From Poriferisodalis sp965208895 (GTDB lineage Bacteria > Actinomycetota > Acidimicrobiia > Acidimicrobiales > Poriferisodalaceae), in assembly GCF_965208895.1 (NCBI RefSeq), contig NZ_OZ242363.1:310001-374000 (forward strand): a stretch of DNA of 64,000 nt, given 5' to 3'. Positions within the stretch are counted from its first letter, which is position 1. Every line of letters begins with the position of its first letter. Of the stretch, positions 16,870 through 25,758 are shown one piece after another. Made by a program: the position numbers and the translations under genes. The notes beneath the pieces are model-generated. The model saw nothing but the letters and a program-made list of their open reading frames with translations, was not told the DNA's origin and ran no database searches.

Positions 16870-16882
16870 CGCGGCGATGCTA
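16870..16882 (-). promoter_or_regulatory. Leaderless-type -10 (TAGCAT) before an in-frame upstream GTG
   Basis: On the minus strand TAGCAT (16882-16877) is 7 nt before GTG 16869, which is in frame with and 93 nt upstream of ATG 16776 of the DinB-like gene. Either translation begins at GTG 16869 and adds 31 residues, or this is simply the promoter and the ribosome-binding site before ATG 16776 is used. Confidence 0.45.
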
Positions 16883-18431
16883 CGCCGTGCTCACTGTTCA
16901 CTGCTGCGGGTGCAACCGGTGTCCACAGGCAAGCGCAACCCCGACGCGGACCCTTCCCGTCTGGTCCGCGTTGGCCTCTATTTCAGTTGGCGTGTGTAAT
17001 CGAGCCACCAACAGTTGGGGGGACTGCGACGGAGTTGTGCCCCGGAGTCGTGGACCTGTCCGTGGCAGCGCCCGCACAGCAGGACGAGATTGTCGATGTC
17101 AGTGCGGCCACGCGCCGGCCGTTGCCACAGAATGACGTGATGGGCCTCGCACCACTGTGGGCCGGCGTCGCACAGCACGCATCTCCGGTCGCGGGCGACC
17201 AGTGCGCGCCATTGGGCGTCGGTGACCGTGCGCACCCGGCGACCGTGCCACAGCGGTTGCCCTGGGCCATCGAAGACGACGCCGTAGATGTCGGCGTGGC
17301 AGGCCAGCCGTTCGAATACTCGGCGGGGAAGCGGGCCGCTGTCGGAAATCTCAATGGCAGCGTTGTCGTCTCCGATGGCTGCCCGCAGATCTGCGATCAC
17401 AAGGACCTGGTTGCGCCGTCGCAGCCCTTCGCACGAGAGGCCCGGCGATTGATCAACCGGCTGGCCGGCGACGGCACGAGGCGGGGCGCACTGCAAATGT
17501 GCGCTCGGCAACGTCGGGGCGTTCGGTACTGCACCGTTCGGCAGATTGCACTGGTGAGCGGGCGCCAGAGCGGGCAAGTCGCCGGGGCGAGGACCTTTCC
17601 AGTCTGCATCGAGCCGATCCCACAGCCGGTGAGGGTCTTCGTCGTACCAGCGTTGGGCCGCGCGGTGCGCATCGGTGCCGAGCAGCGCCTCGAGCGCGTC
17701 CACCCGGCACTGACCGAAGCTGCGCGGCTCGGGCGCACCAGGACGCCGATCCGCGCGGTCTGCCTCGAAGAAGTGCTGTGCGGCATCGTCGATCACTGAG
17801 CGCAGCGCGGCACCGCCGACATCGTCCAACAGCACAGTGGCCCGCAGCAGCCCTTCGTCGGTACGTCCGAAGCTCATCGTGCGTAGGCGGCGCTGGCGCT
17901 CGTAGCGCTCATCGGGTGTGAGACCCTCGCCTTGCTCCCGTGCCCATTCGCCGACAACTCGTCGGGTGCGCTCAGGGCTGGATGACGAGGCCACGGCCAG
18001 GAGCTGCGCTGCGCTGTCCGCCGAAGCCGGGTCGGCCATCTCAGCAGCAGTGACCAGCGCGTCGGCGTGCTCGGCAGTGATCTCGCCCGCGGCCAGCGCG
18101 GCCCCCGTGCGCGGCATCTGGCTCAGCATCCGGCCACGGCGCATCGTCCGTTTTGCGGCGGGAACCGAGCGGCCCAGGCTGCGCAGCAGGTGTTCGGTGT
18201 TGATGCAGTGGCTGCCGAGACGTTCCGCTTCGTGGATCAGCATCGCCTCGACTGCGTCGACCGCTGAACGCAGTTTCGAGACAGCAGCCAAGCCTGCAGT
18301 GATTTCGTCCGCAGAGCCGCCTTCGACGGACGATGCGCCGAGCATCGATGATGCCGTGTCGAGAGCCGAGATGAGGGAAGGGGACGGTGCCGGCGGCAGG
18401 GGCGGCGTGGACGTCGGTATGGAGGCATTAG

Positions 18432-18448
18432 CCCTGATTATTCATGAG
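18432..18448. repeat. Left terminal inverted repeat of the IS element
   Basis: The 17-bp end CCCTGATTATTCATGAG pairs with 20084-20100 with a single mismatch. Confidence 0.85.
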
Positions 18449-19980
18449 AATGCCGCGAGTCGTCTTTTGGGCGTGAGGGTTGGCCTGTTTTGTCGTTTCG
18501 GGGTTGTTGGGGTGCGAACTCGGGTTCTGCGGGGCAGCTTTTGGCCTCGGTTTGGGCGCGGGATGCTGCGGGGCGTGGGTGCGGACGCGGCGGGGCCGGC
18601 CCGCGGGGTGCGGGCGCTGCGCTGTGGGGGCCAGCGGGGGTGTGCGATGGCGAGCAGCGCTTTGGCGCCGGGGTGCTGTTGGGGCAGCCGCAATAGGACG
18701 CGTCGGGCGGTGTGGCACACGAGCGCTGGGAGGTGCCACAGTTGCCAGCGGAGCCGTTTGGGGGCTGCTCGTCGCAGCGCTGCGGTGAGGCAGCAGGTCT
18801 GGAACCAGCCCACGAGCGCGAGGCCGGTCATGGCCAGGGCGGCCCATGCGCTGTTCGCGTGCCAGTCGGTGAACGGCATGCGCGCGAGGCCGCTGTGGTT
18901 GAGGCGACACACGGCGTTCTCGACGTCGGCGTGTGAGCGCATCAGCTTGTCGAGATGGGCGGCGTCGCCGGTCTGGTCGGTGAGGAATCCCCAGTATCGG
19001 AAGTTGTCGCTGGGGAACAGGCTGCGCTGCGCGCCTGGATGCAATGGCTCGCGGCGCACTGTCAGCCGGGTCCCCTCGGGCCAGCCCGTCAGGTCGACGA
19101 GGTCGGTGAGGTCCGCGACCTGAGAGCCGCGCCGCAGGTGCCGGCGTGCCCGCTTGGGGACGTTGTGCCAGCGATCCGGGTCGCCCAAAGCGCCGCGGAT
19201 GGCTGCTGCGATGCCCCGATTCGACCGTGCTGACACAGCGAAGCCGATGTTGCGGTCACGCAGCTTCGCGGCGAGGGTCGCCGAGCATCCCGCAGCGTCG
19301 ATGCGCACCACCAACCGACGATCCGCAAGGCTCTTGTCGTCGCCGTCGCGGTGCCCGGCCGCGTCGGGCTCGGGCAGCGTCCCCACAGCGGCGTCGATCA
19401 CTTCGAGATGATCGGCGATGTCGTTCGCTGCGGCGTTGCCGGGACGCAGCTTGACCCACAGCGGCTCCCCGTCCGCGACCGAGCAGATCATCGGGTGGAA
19501 CCCGTAGCCGCCCTTGAAATGCGGCGCTGCGCCCTCCTTGTTTTCCGAGTGGATCTCCACCAGCGTCGAGTCGACGTCGAGGATCAGCGGGCGACCGCGA
19601 TCACGGTCGGCCCACAACTGGGGCCGCACCGCCGCTGCCGCGCCCATCAGCGCCGCGGCGCCGCCGGGGCCCAGACCGGTGAGCGTGCGATACAGCGTCG
19701 AGTCCGACGCCACCTCGCCGAACAGCTCACGCTGAGCACGCAGATACTCGATGTCGGTGCACGCCTCACCGCCGCCGGCCAGCACCAACAACGCATGGAC
19801 CAACACCGCGCCACGGTCATGAACCGGGGCGCGCTCCCCGCGGGCAGGCACCGCCGCCGACAACGCTTCGGTCAGCCCGACACGGTCCGCGAACCGCCCC
19901 AGAGCGAACAGGCCCGCGCCCCACACGACCCGGTCCCCGCCGCCTGTCAACCGCGCGTTTGTGACACTGGTAGCTTTCAC
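18442..19980 (-). CDS. IS1380-family transposase
   Basis: The 512-residue transposase fills the IS element. Its DDE-type catalytic core shows the first Asp in LILDVDSTLVEIH (about 154-166), followed by GYGFHPMICSVADG and a second Asp in VVRIDAAGCS. The third acidic residue is probably in the C-terminal region with DVENAVCRLN. The very basic, Pro/Arg-rich C-terminus is typical of DNA-binding tails. The start is GTG 19980 with a GGGGGG sequence upstream. The frame is intact, so the element may still be active. Confidence 0.88.
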   Translation of the reverse strand: MKATSVTNARLTGGGDRVVWGAGLFALGRFADRVGLTEALSAAVPARGERAPVHDRGAVLVHALLVLAGGGEACTDIEYLRAQRELFGEVASDSTLYRTLTGLGPGGAAALMGAAAAVRPQLWADRDRGRPLILDVDSTLVEIHSENKEGAAPHFKGGYGFHPMICSVADGEPLWVKLRPGNAAANDIADHLEVIDAAVGTLPEPDAAGHRDGDDKSLADRRLVVRIDAAGCSATLAAKLRDRNIGFAVSARSNRGIAAAIRGALGDPDRWHNVPKRARRHLRRGSQVADLTDLVDLTGWPEGTRLTVRREPLHPGAQRSLFPSDNFRYWGFLTDQTGDAAHLDKLMRSHADVENAVCRLNHSGLARMPFTDWHANSAWAALAMTGLALVGWFQTCCLTAALRRAAPKRLRWQLWHLPALVCHTARRVLLRLPQQHPGAKALLAIAHPRWPPQRSARTPRAGPAASAPTPRSIPRPNRGQKLPRRTRVRTPTTPKRQNRPTLTPKRRLAAFS

Positions 19981-20083
19981 CTCGGAGATGCCCCCCTGAA
20001 CTCGCCGATGCGTACTTTGAACGCATGCATCGTCGCAGGTCAGAGGGGCTTTTCCGCGGACCCCTACAAGCCAGTCAACCCGA

Positions 20084-20100
20084 CTCGTGAATAATCAGGG
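20084..20100. repeat. Right terminal inverted repeat of the IS element
   Basis: This 17-bp end is the inverted partner of 18432-18448 with one mismatch. Confidence 0.85.
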
Positions 20101-20156
20101 CTAGCGGGGGTGAGCGCTTCTTGATCTGCACCACGGGGGGATGCCACCTGCAACAT

Positions 20157-20191
20157 GAAACAAGTATACAAACATGCGTTCTCAAAAGCAA
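20157..20191 (-). promoter_or_regulatory. Strong promoter of the interrupted HNH gene
   Basis: On the minus strand TTGCTT (20191-20186), a 17-bp spacer and TATACT (20168-20163) lie 6 nt from ATG 20156. This is the best -35/-10 match in the window. It now drives only 18 codons before the IS element. Confidence 0.7.
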
Positions 20192-20509
20192 ACATTCGCG
20201 CGTAGAACATTGTGCGAATCCTGGAGTTCGGCCTGCTGCGCGACGGCCGTGGCGGCCCTCAAATCGGGTTGCGCTCTAGTGTGCAGCGGGTCGCGAATAA
20301 CAGGCCCGTGCGAGGTCGCGACGGTCCGTGAGTCGGCTTGGGTTGCGCTTGCCTGCTGTTCGGGGCACAGCTTCGAGGATTCGCAGATTGGCGAGCCTCT
20401 GCACCATCGCGACTCGTGGTTCCCGCTCTAGCTTTCCTGCATTCACGGGCTGTTCGGGCCACGGTTGCGCCATTCAGGGCGCAACCTCTTGACCGTTCGG
20501 GTCGGCTGC
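20192..20509. other. Intergenic region without a convincing gene
   Basis: About 320 bp between the HNH promoter and the VOC gene end. On the minus strand, about 20280-20470 reads as LANLRILEAVP followed by RNPSRLTDR, faintly like a decayed coding region, but no start, ribosome-binding site or full domain is present. No RNA gene was recognised. Confidence 0.4.
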
Positions 20510-21295
20510 TCAGCCGGCGTCAACGAGATTGATGCGCATGCCGGCGAGCGCCACTTGGCTGTCATTCACGTAGCAGTCCGCTGCTCGTGCGGCGGTCAGC
20601 ACTGCGTCACGGTCGACGGTTGTCATGTCGATGCCGCCGAGGCCCTCGCCGCGCCCGTCGGCCTCAGCCACAAATCGCAGCGTGGCGTTGTCGAGCTCGA
20701 TCGTGGGGTGGCCGTCGGCATCAGCGCCGAGATCGATCTGGGCAATCTCGCTCCAGCGCTCGGCCAGCCGGTCAGGATCGGGGCTCTGCAGCTCGGCGGC
20801 AGCAATGCCGGTCACCCGGGCCGTGTTGACATAGGGCTCCCAGAACTTGCCCGCTGGCGTCCAGGGGCCGCCCACGGCATCGCCGTCCGGCCCGGTCATC
20901 TGGTCCATCTCGAAGAACGCACCGCCGGTGTCGACGGGGTGCAGCTGCATGCCCACATGGCCCTGGTCGGGATGATTCATATCGAAGGCGATGCGGATGC
21001 CCATCTCGTCGACATGAGCACGGCGGGCACCGACGTCGCTGACCTGCATGATGACCATGTAGCCGGTGTCGCCGCCCCGCCGCTGCTGGTACCGGCCGGC
21101 CGCAGTATCCGGTTCGATCGGCGTGACGCATTCGAGGAATTGGGTGCCTACCGGCCAGAGCAGGTTCTTGAGGCCGAAGATGCCGACGCCGGGGTCGGTG
21201 AAGCACGGCTCAACACCCAGAACGCTCTGGACGTCGGAAGCGGTGCGAGCCAAGTCGCCCGTGGTGACAGCAATCTGACGAAGTCGAATCCACAT
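20510..21295 (-). CDS. VOC (glyoxalase/bleomycin-resistance fold) family protein
   Basis: The 261-residue protein has two VOC-like halves. The N-terminal half runs from IRLRQIAVTTGDLARTASDVQSVLG to about 130, and the second contains ELQSPDPDRLAERWSEI. VOC proteins bind a metal and act as dioxygenases, isomerases, lyases or resistance proteins. ATG 21295 is supported by TATGGT 7 nt upstream. The usual first-half His appears replaced in IAVTT, so metal binding may be altered. Function is unknown. Confidence 0.75.
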   Translation of the reverse strand: MWIRLRQIAVTTGDLARTASDVQSVLGVEPCFTDPGVGIFGLKNLLWPVGTQFLECVTPIEPDTAAGRYQQRRGGDTGYMVIMQVSDVGARRAHVDEMGIRIAFDMNHPDQGHVGMQLHPVDTGGAFFEMDQMTGPDGDAVGGPWTPAGKFWEPYVNTARVTGIAAAELQSPDPDRLAERWSEIAQIDLGADADGHPTIELDNATLRFVAEADGRGEGLGGIDMTTVDRDAVLTAARAADCYVNDSQVALAGMRINLVDAG

Positions 21296-21308
21296 GCGCG
21301 CCACCATA
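21296..21308 (-). promoter_or_regulatory. Leaderless -10 element (TATGGT) of the VOC gene
   Basis: On the minus strand TATGGT (21308-21303) is 7 nt before ATG 21295. The element overlaps another in-frame ATG (21307), which argues against that codon being the start. Confidence 0.55.
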
Positions 21309-21738
21309 GAAGCCAACGAGCGGGGGTGCTTGCAGGGCGCCGCGTCGCAAGCTCGCCGGGGGCCCGCCCTGTTGACCGGCGAGCAAACGTGGTTACCGAG
21401 GCGAGATGTCGAGGATCGGCCGCCCAAGGCGTGGAGCCCGTAGCGCACAGGCGTTGGTGCTGCCTCCCGCGACAGCGGAAACTACGTCCCTGAGGTGCCG
21501 CGGGGGCGTCTCGCTGCGGAGCGGACGGCCCGAGAAGGATCCGCCTGATCGGCCTATATCTGCGCAACGAGTTCAGGGTTCCGCAGCAATGCGGCCTCAT
21601 GCGCCGACATCACAACAGCAGGCGTGAGAGGCAGGGTGTCGTCGGCTTCGTCATCCACGGTTCAGAGATTGCCACGCCAGCAGCCGAAACCGACGGCACA
21701 TGCGGCACCGGCCCGGACGGCGTGTCACAGCCCCGCAG
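21309..21738. other. Intergenic region upstream of the Mcr locus
   Basis: About 430 bp between divergent leaderless promoters. I see no gene with a plausible start, domain or ribosome-binding site, no tRNA and no clear repeat. Confidence 0.5.
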
Positions 21739-21751
21739 TAGGTTCGCCATC
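21739..21751 (+). promoter_or_regulatory. Leaderless -10 element (TAGGTT) of the first mcrB-like gene
   Basis: TAGGTT at 21739-21744 is followed by CGCCATC and ATG 21752. The same element with CGCCGTC precedes the second mcrB-like gene, so the promoter was duplicated with the gene. Confidence 0.6.
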
Positions 21752-23574
21752 ATGGATGAACTTCAACTATGGCTACAGCGACTGGACGACTACCTTCGCT
21801 GGCGCGGCGAGGTTGGTCGGGCCCCAGCAACGCTCGACACTGTCCGTAGTGTCCTGCGGCTTTGGATTCCATGGGCCTTGGAGCAAGGTATCGACCCAGG
21901 CAAATTCGACGACGAAGCGATTGATGCCTTTTGCAGTTCGAGAGATGGCATCAACTCGGAGACTCGGAGGTCGTATTCGGGACACGTCAGGCGGTGGCGA
22001 GAGAGATTGCCCGAATTCGAGCAAGCACAGAAGGGGCCACTCAGGCATTCAGTTGCTGGGTGGTGCGGGCCGGCAGCCAAGGTGAGGCTGTCGAGCACAA
22101 TCTCCGCAACGATGTCGTGACCATCGGTTGGGTCGGCTGGGGCGATTGGAGCGAACTTGAGCGGTGCACGTCCAGAGATGAGGTCAATGCGTTCCTCGAC
22201 GCGCGGTGTCCGGAAATGTCCGACAACGACCGCCGAAGCTCCCGAAGTCAGGTCGGGGCGTTCGTCGCTGACATTCAGGAAGGCGACCTCGTCGTGATGC
22301 CCATGAAGGGGGTGGATGGCACCCCGATCGCGATCGGCCGGGTCAACGGGCCTTTCGAGTTCGACCCGGCGCAGAGGGATGAAGTGCAGAAACGCCGACC
22401 GGTCACCTGGCTGAAGACCGAAATCCAGCGTGACGTCATCGGACCGGATCTACTGAGGTCGGTAGACAGCTCGGGGACTGTCTTCGGCCTGCGCGCGCAC
22501 GATGCGGCGCGCCGTGTCCTCCATTTGGCAGAACACGGTACCGATCCGGGCCGCGGAGGCCCCGAGCCGCCGCCCGCCGATCCTGACCTCCTCGGGGATC
22601 GCCTCGATCGAGCGGCGCGTGAGCTGCTGTGTGGAGTGGAGCTCCTTCGCGAGATCGTGGAGCTGCTCAAGGACAAGGGGCAGGTGATCCTGTACGGGCC
22701 GCCTGGAACCGGCAAGACGTATTTCGCACGCCGATTGGCGTGGGCGCTAACGGATATCGCAGACGATGAGGAATACGAGGAAAATGGCCCGTACTCCTTG
22801 GTGCAATTTCACCCCGCGTACTCGTACGAGGACTTCTTCGAGGGGTACCGGCCCTCCGTCGGCGATGATGGCCAGATGACCTACCAGCTAACGCCAGGCC
22901 CGCTGGTTCGGCTGGCCGAGCGTGCCGCCGACCACCCAGATGAGCTTCACGTCATGGTCATCGACGAGATCAACCGGGCGAACCTGCCGCGAGTGTTGGG
23001 TGAACTGCTGTACCTGCTGGAGTATCGCGACGAGTGGACTCAGACGCAGTACCGAGCGGTCGACGGATTCGCGCTGCCGTCCAACCTGTGGATCATCGGC
23101 ACCATGAACACCGCCGACCGGTCGATAGCGCTCATCGACGCGGCGATGCGTCGGCGGTTCCACTTCGTGCCCTTCTTCCCAGATCGTGAGCCGACGGCGG
23201 GACTGCTACGACGCTGGCATGAGCCTGACCAGGCGTGGATTGCCGATCTGCTCGACGGTGTCAACGGCCGGCTTCGCAGTGATCTCGGAGGTGACCACTT
23301 GCTGATCGGCCCGAGCCATTTCTTGAAGGACGACTTGGACAAGGACAGCGTGCGGCGAATCTGGGAATACAACATCGAGCCGCTGATCGAGGACCAGCTG
23401 TTCGGTCGTCAAGACGCCATCGACAGCTTCCGCTTCGATGCTGTTTGGAAACGGCATGGCCCCGGTGCCGATGCTCGAGAAGCGCCTGCGGAGCCCTCTG
23501 TGCTCCACGTTGATGACGATGACGGGCACACCGAGATCGACGAGGACGAGTCGGGTGGGAACGCGAGCGAGTAG
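21752..23574 (+). pseudogene. McrB-type restriction NTPase 1, with recombinase-like and EVE-like N-terminal domains (frameshift)
   Basis: Frames joined near 22033-22036 encode about 607 residues; one extra G in the GGGG run would restore one frame. Residues about 1-90 (DDYLRWRGEVGRAPATLDTV, then a SETRRSYSGHVRRWRERL stretch) resemble the core-binding domain of tyrosine recombinases. The next 130 residues (CWVVRAGSQGEAVEHNL, then QEGDLVVMPMKG) resemble EVE/PUA-like sensors fused to restriction enzymes. The C-terminal AAA domain has GPPGTGKT, VMVIDEINRANLPR and the McrB hallmark TMNTADRS. Such motors translocate DNA when paired with McrC. The C-terminus is acidic. The true state depends on whether the frameshift is real. 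Confidence 0.75.
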
Positions 23575-23680
23575 CGGATGTCGGGAACCTCGCTCCGTGA
23601 CGAACGGGAGGATTGCAGAAGAAGAAGTGCGTCACGGAAATAGGGATAAATACACCTACAAATATGGGGAAGCAATAGGC

Positions 23681-23693
23681 TACGATCTGCGCT
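23681..23693 (+). promoter_or_regulatory. Leaderless -10 element (TACGAT)
   Basis: TACGAT at 23681-23686 is 7 nt before ATG 23694 of the DUF4143 ATPase gene. The upstream 60 bp is noticeably AT-richer than its surroundings. Confidence 0.55.
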
Positions 23694-24992
23694 ATGAATG
23701 AAGTCGCAGGCACGTTGCCGGCGTACGACGGCTACATCGCTCGCATCGCGGACCGGACGCTGGCGGCCGATCTTGAGTCATGGCCGTCGGTGATGATCAC
23801 CGGGCCGAGAGCAGTGGGCAAGACCACCACGGCGCTTCGTCACGCCGCTGCCGTGCTGCGCCTCGATCGCCCCGAAGATGCCAGCATCGTCCGCGACAAT
23901 CCTGACGCGGCGATCTCCGTCGGACCGTTCCCGCTCTTGCTCGACGAGTGGCAGCACACGCCCGAAGTGCTCGGTGCCGTCAAGCGTGCCGCCGATGCGG
24001 ACGGGCACCCCGGCCGTTACATCGTCACCGGCTCGGCGCGCAACGATCTCATCGCCGGTGCATGGCCGGGCACAGGCCGCTTTCTGGACATCCAGATGTG
24101 GCCGCTCACCGGCCGCGAGATATTCGGCGACGTGAGCCGCCCGTCGCTGTTCGACCGCTGGGACTCAGCCGACCGGTTCGAGGTGCCTGCCGATCCGCCA
24201 GATGTGCTGGGTTATCTGCGTCTTGCGCTGGCCGGAGGGTTTCCGGGCGCGCTGAAAGTGACCGACGACCGGCAACGCGAACGCTGGATGCGCAGCTTTG
24301 TCAACGTCACGACGACGCGAGACCTCGAGGAATTCGACGCCGAACGAGGACGACCGCGCAGCCCGAGCCGTTTTCGTCGCTACCTGCAGGCCTACGCGTT
24401 GCATTCAGCCGGCATTGTGCCCGACAGTGCCCTCATTGAGGCTGCCGACCTCGACCGCAAGACCGCGTCGGGATACCACGACATTCTCGACGCCCAGCGC
24501 CTGATCGTCGACATGCCCGCATGGCGATCCAACCGCCTGAGACGCCTCACATTGACGCCCAAGCGGTATCTCTGCGACTCCGGTCTGGCGGCTTGGCTGG
24601 CACAGGCCGACTTCGATTCCCTGCGGCGAGACCCTGATGTGCGCGGACGCTTGCTCGACACCTACGTGACAGCGCAATTGCGCGCGGAGGCGGAGTCGGC
24701 CGAGGTGCCGGTGCACCTGCATCACCTTCGCAGCCAGCGAGGAGAGCACGAAATCGATCTCATCGCCGAATTCGGGTTCCGTGTGGCCGCATTCGAGATC
24801 AAGTCCGCCAGCGCGCCGTCGGCGAAAGACGCCCGACACCTCATCTGGCTGCGAGACAACCTGCCTGCCGAGCGATTCGCGGGCGGCGTCGTGCTGCACA
24901 CCGGCCGTCACCGCCGCTGGATCGACCGAGACATCGAAGCCGTGCCCATCGCCGCCCTCTGGGGCGCACGCCGAGCACCACAGGTCGACTGA
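23694..24992 (+). CDS. ATP-binding protein with AAA_14 and DUF4143 domains
   Basis: The 432-residue protein has an N-terminal AAA_14 ATPase: Walker A TGPRAVGKTTT (about 36-46), then FPLLLDEWQHTPEV as Walker B, and the sensor-like IVTGSARND. The C-terminal DUF4143 domain carries ERGEHEIDLIAEFGFRVAAFEIKSA-type sequence, which looks like a PD-(D/E)xK nuclease fold (D...ExK). These proteins are common accessory genes, sometimes near toxins or defence genes. Here it sits between two mcrB-like genes with its own leaderless promoter. A direct role with McrBC is not established. Confidence 0.85.
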   Translation: MNEVAGTLPAYDGYIARIADRTLAADLESWPSVMITGPRAVGKTTTALRHAAAVLRLDRPEDASIVRDNPDAAISVGPFPLLLDEWQHTPEVLGAVKRAADADGHPGRYIVTGSARNDLIAGAWPGTGRFLDIQMWPLTGREIFGDVSRPSLFDRWDSADRFEVPADPPDVLGYLRLALAGGFPGALKVTDDRQRERWMRSFVNVTTTRDLEEFDAERGRPRSPSRFRRYLQAYALHSAGIVPDSALIEAADLDRKTASGYHDILDAQRLIVDMPAWRSNRLRRLTLTPKRYLCDSGLAAWLAQADFDSLRRDPDVRGRLLDTYVTAQLRAEAESAEVPVHLHHLRSQRGEHEIDLIAEFGFRVAAFEIKSASAPSAKDARHLIWLRDNLPAERFAGGVVLHTGRHRRWIDRDIEAVPIAALWGARRAPQVD

Positions 24993-25215
24993 ATGGCGAT
25001 CGTCGTTCAGCGAGGCATTCCGGCAGGTGGTCACCACTCGGCTACAGGCCGAGCAATGCGGTCTGCTGCTTCTCGTTGACTGCGACAGAATTGGGCTTCC
25101 ATCGGAGTGCGAGGCTTGCGCATGCCGTGAACCATGGACGCACCAGAATGAGGTGCAGTGCCCAAGCAAATTGCACACTAGACGGTGAACAAAAGTGACA
25201 TCAGCGAGCTGTTGA
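24993..25215. other. Intergenic spacer between DUF4143 gene and its remnant paralogue
   Basis: No supported gene, repeat or RNA was seen in this stretch of about 220 bp. Confidence 0.5.
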
Positions 25216-25564
25216 AATATACATCAGCAGGCTGAGGCAGCCGAGCGGGGCGGCACCTACGCCACGCTCGACGATCTGGCAGTCCTCGACGATCCCCAGT
25301 CGTTCTTGTTGATCGAGCCGCACCCGCACACGCCGGGCGCTCAAGATCAAGGCCTCTGCGTCGCCTGCACCGTCTCAGATGAGCAGCTTGGCGTGGCTGC
25401 GCGACCTCATGGACAGAGCCGAGCCGGGATCGTTCGCGGCGGGGGTGCTGCTGCACACCGGCCGCCACGCGCTCAAGCTGGGCGACCGCTTGTACCTGCT
25501 GCCCATCGATCAACTCTGGAACACACCAGAGACGGCGCCGAATGCCGCACCCGTGGCCGCCTGA
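25216..25564 (+). pseudogene. Remnant of a second AAA_14/DUF4143 gene
   Basis: One frame (25216 to about 25318) encodes GGTYATLDDLAVLDDPQSFL, the typical early AAA_14 segment. After about 25337 a different frame encodes ALKIKASASPAPSQMSSLAW followed by AAGVLLHTGRHALKLGDRLY, matching the C-terminal end of the intact DUF4143 protein upstream (FEIKSASAPSAKD, then GGVVLHTGRH). The central ATPase and most of DUF4143 are missing. The junction lies at about 25318-25337. Confidence 0.75.
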
Positions 25565-25745
25565 ACTCACAGCGCCCTCGACAGCCATTGTCCGGAGTGT
25601 TACGTGGCATCCGGAGAGCCTCGGAGACGGCGTCCTGCGAAGGGACGCCAGCCAGGCCGGGACACGCCGTGCAGGCATCGACGACAGCGCGCAGAGACGA
25701 GTCCGCATTCGCGTCATCAGCGGGAGACGTGTCGCGCCCCTCCTG

Positions 25746-25758
25746 TAGGTTCGCCGTC
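25746..25758 (+). promoter_or_regulatory. Leaderless -10 element (TAGGTT) of the second mcrB-like gene
   Basis: TAGGTT at 25746-25751 is followed by CGCCGTC and GTG 25759. It matches the promoter of the first mcrB-like gene almost exactly. Confidence 0.6.

Larger units (their letters stand above)
18432..20100 (-). mobile_element. IS1380-type insertion sequence (about 1.67 kb)
   Basis: One transposase gene lies between terminal inverted repeats. The left end CCCTGATTATTCATGAG (18432-18448) matches the reverse complement of the right end (20084-20100) with one mismatch. Flanks are TTAG on the left and CTAG on the right, an imperfect 4-bp target duplication. Length and CCTGATTA-type ends fit the IS1380 family. 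The element sits inside the DUF222/HNH gene. Confidence 0.85.
16978..20156 (-). pseudogene. DUF222/HNH endonuclease gene interrupted by an IS element
   Basis: The main part (16978-18430) encodes a DUF222-type helical region and a C-terminal HNH nuclease domain: CVLCDAGPQWCEAHHVILW, then DNLVLLCGRCHGQVHD. Such proteins are multicopy in actinobacteria and of poorly known role. The intact start lies beyond the IS: ATG 20156, then MLQVASPRGADQEALTPA, in frame with the rest if the IS and one target copy are removed, giving about 501 residues. Insertion is at codon 19. What remains could still be read from ATG 18345 (455 residues) but without the native promoter. DUF222 proteins often begin with a short variable N-terminus, so some function may survive. 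Confidence 0.8.

Noticed and set aside
21931..23574. ATG 21931 as the start of the first mcrB-like protein
   Set aside because: There is no ribosome-binding site or promoter spacing, and the first 30 residues do not look like a domain. The leaderless promoter and family-like sequence point to ATG 21752 with a later frameshift.
25306..25758. Extra N-terminal 150 residues on the second McrB-like protein
   Set aside because: The upstream frame crosses a DUF4143 remnant and shows no domain. GTG 25759 has the same promoter as the first copy.
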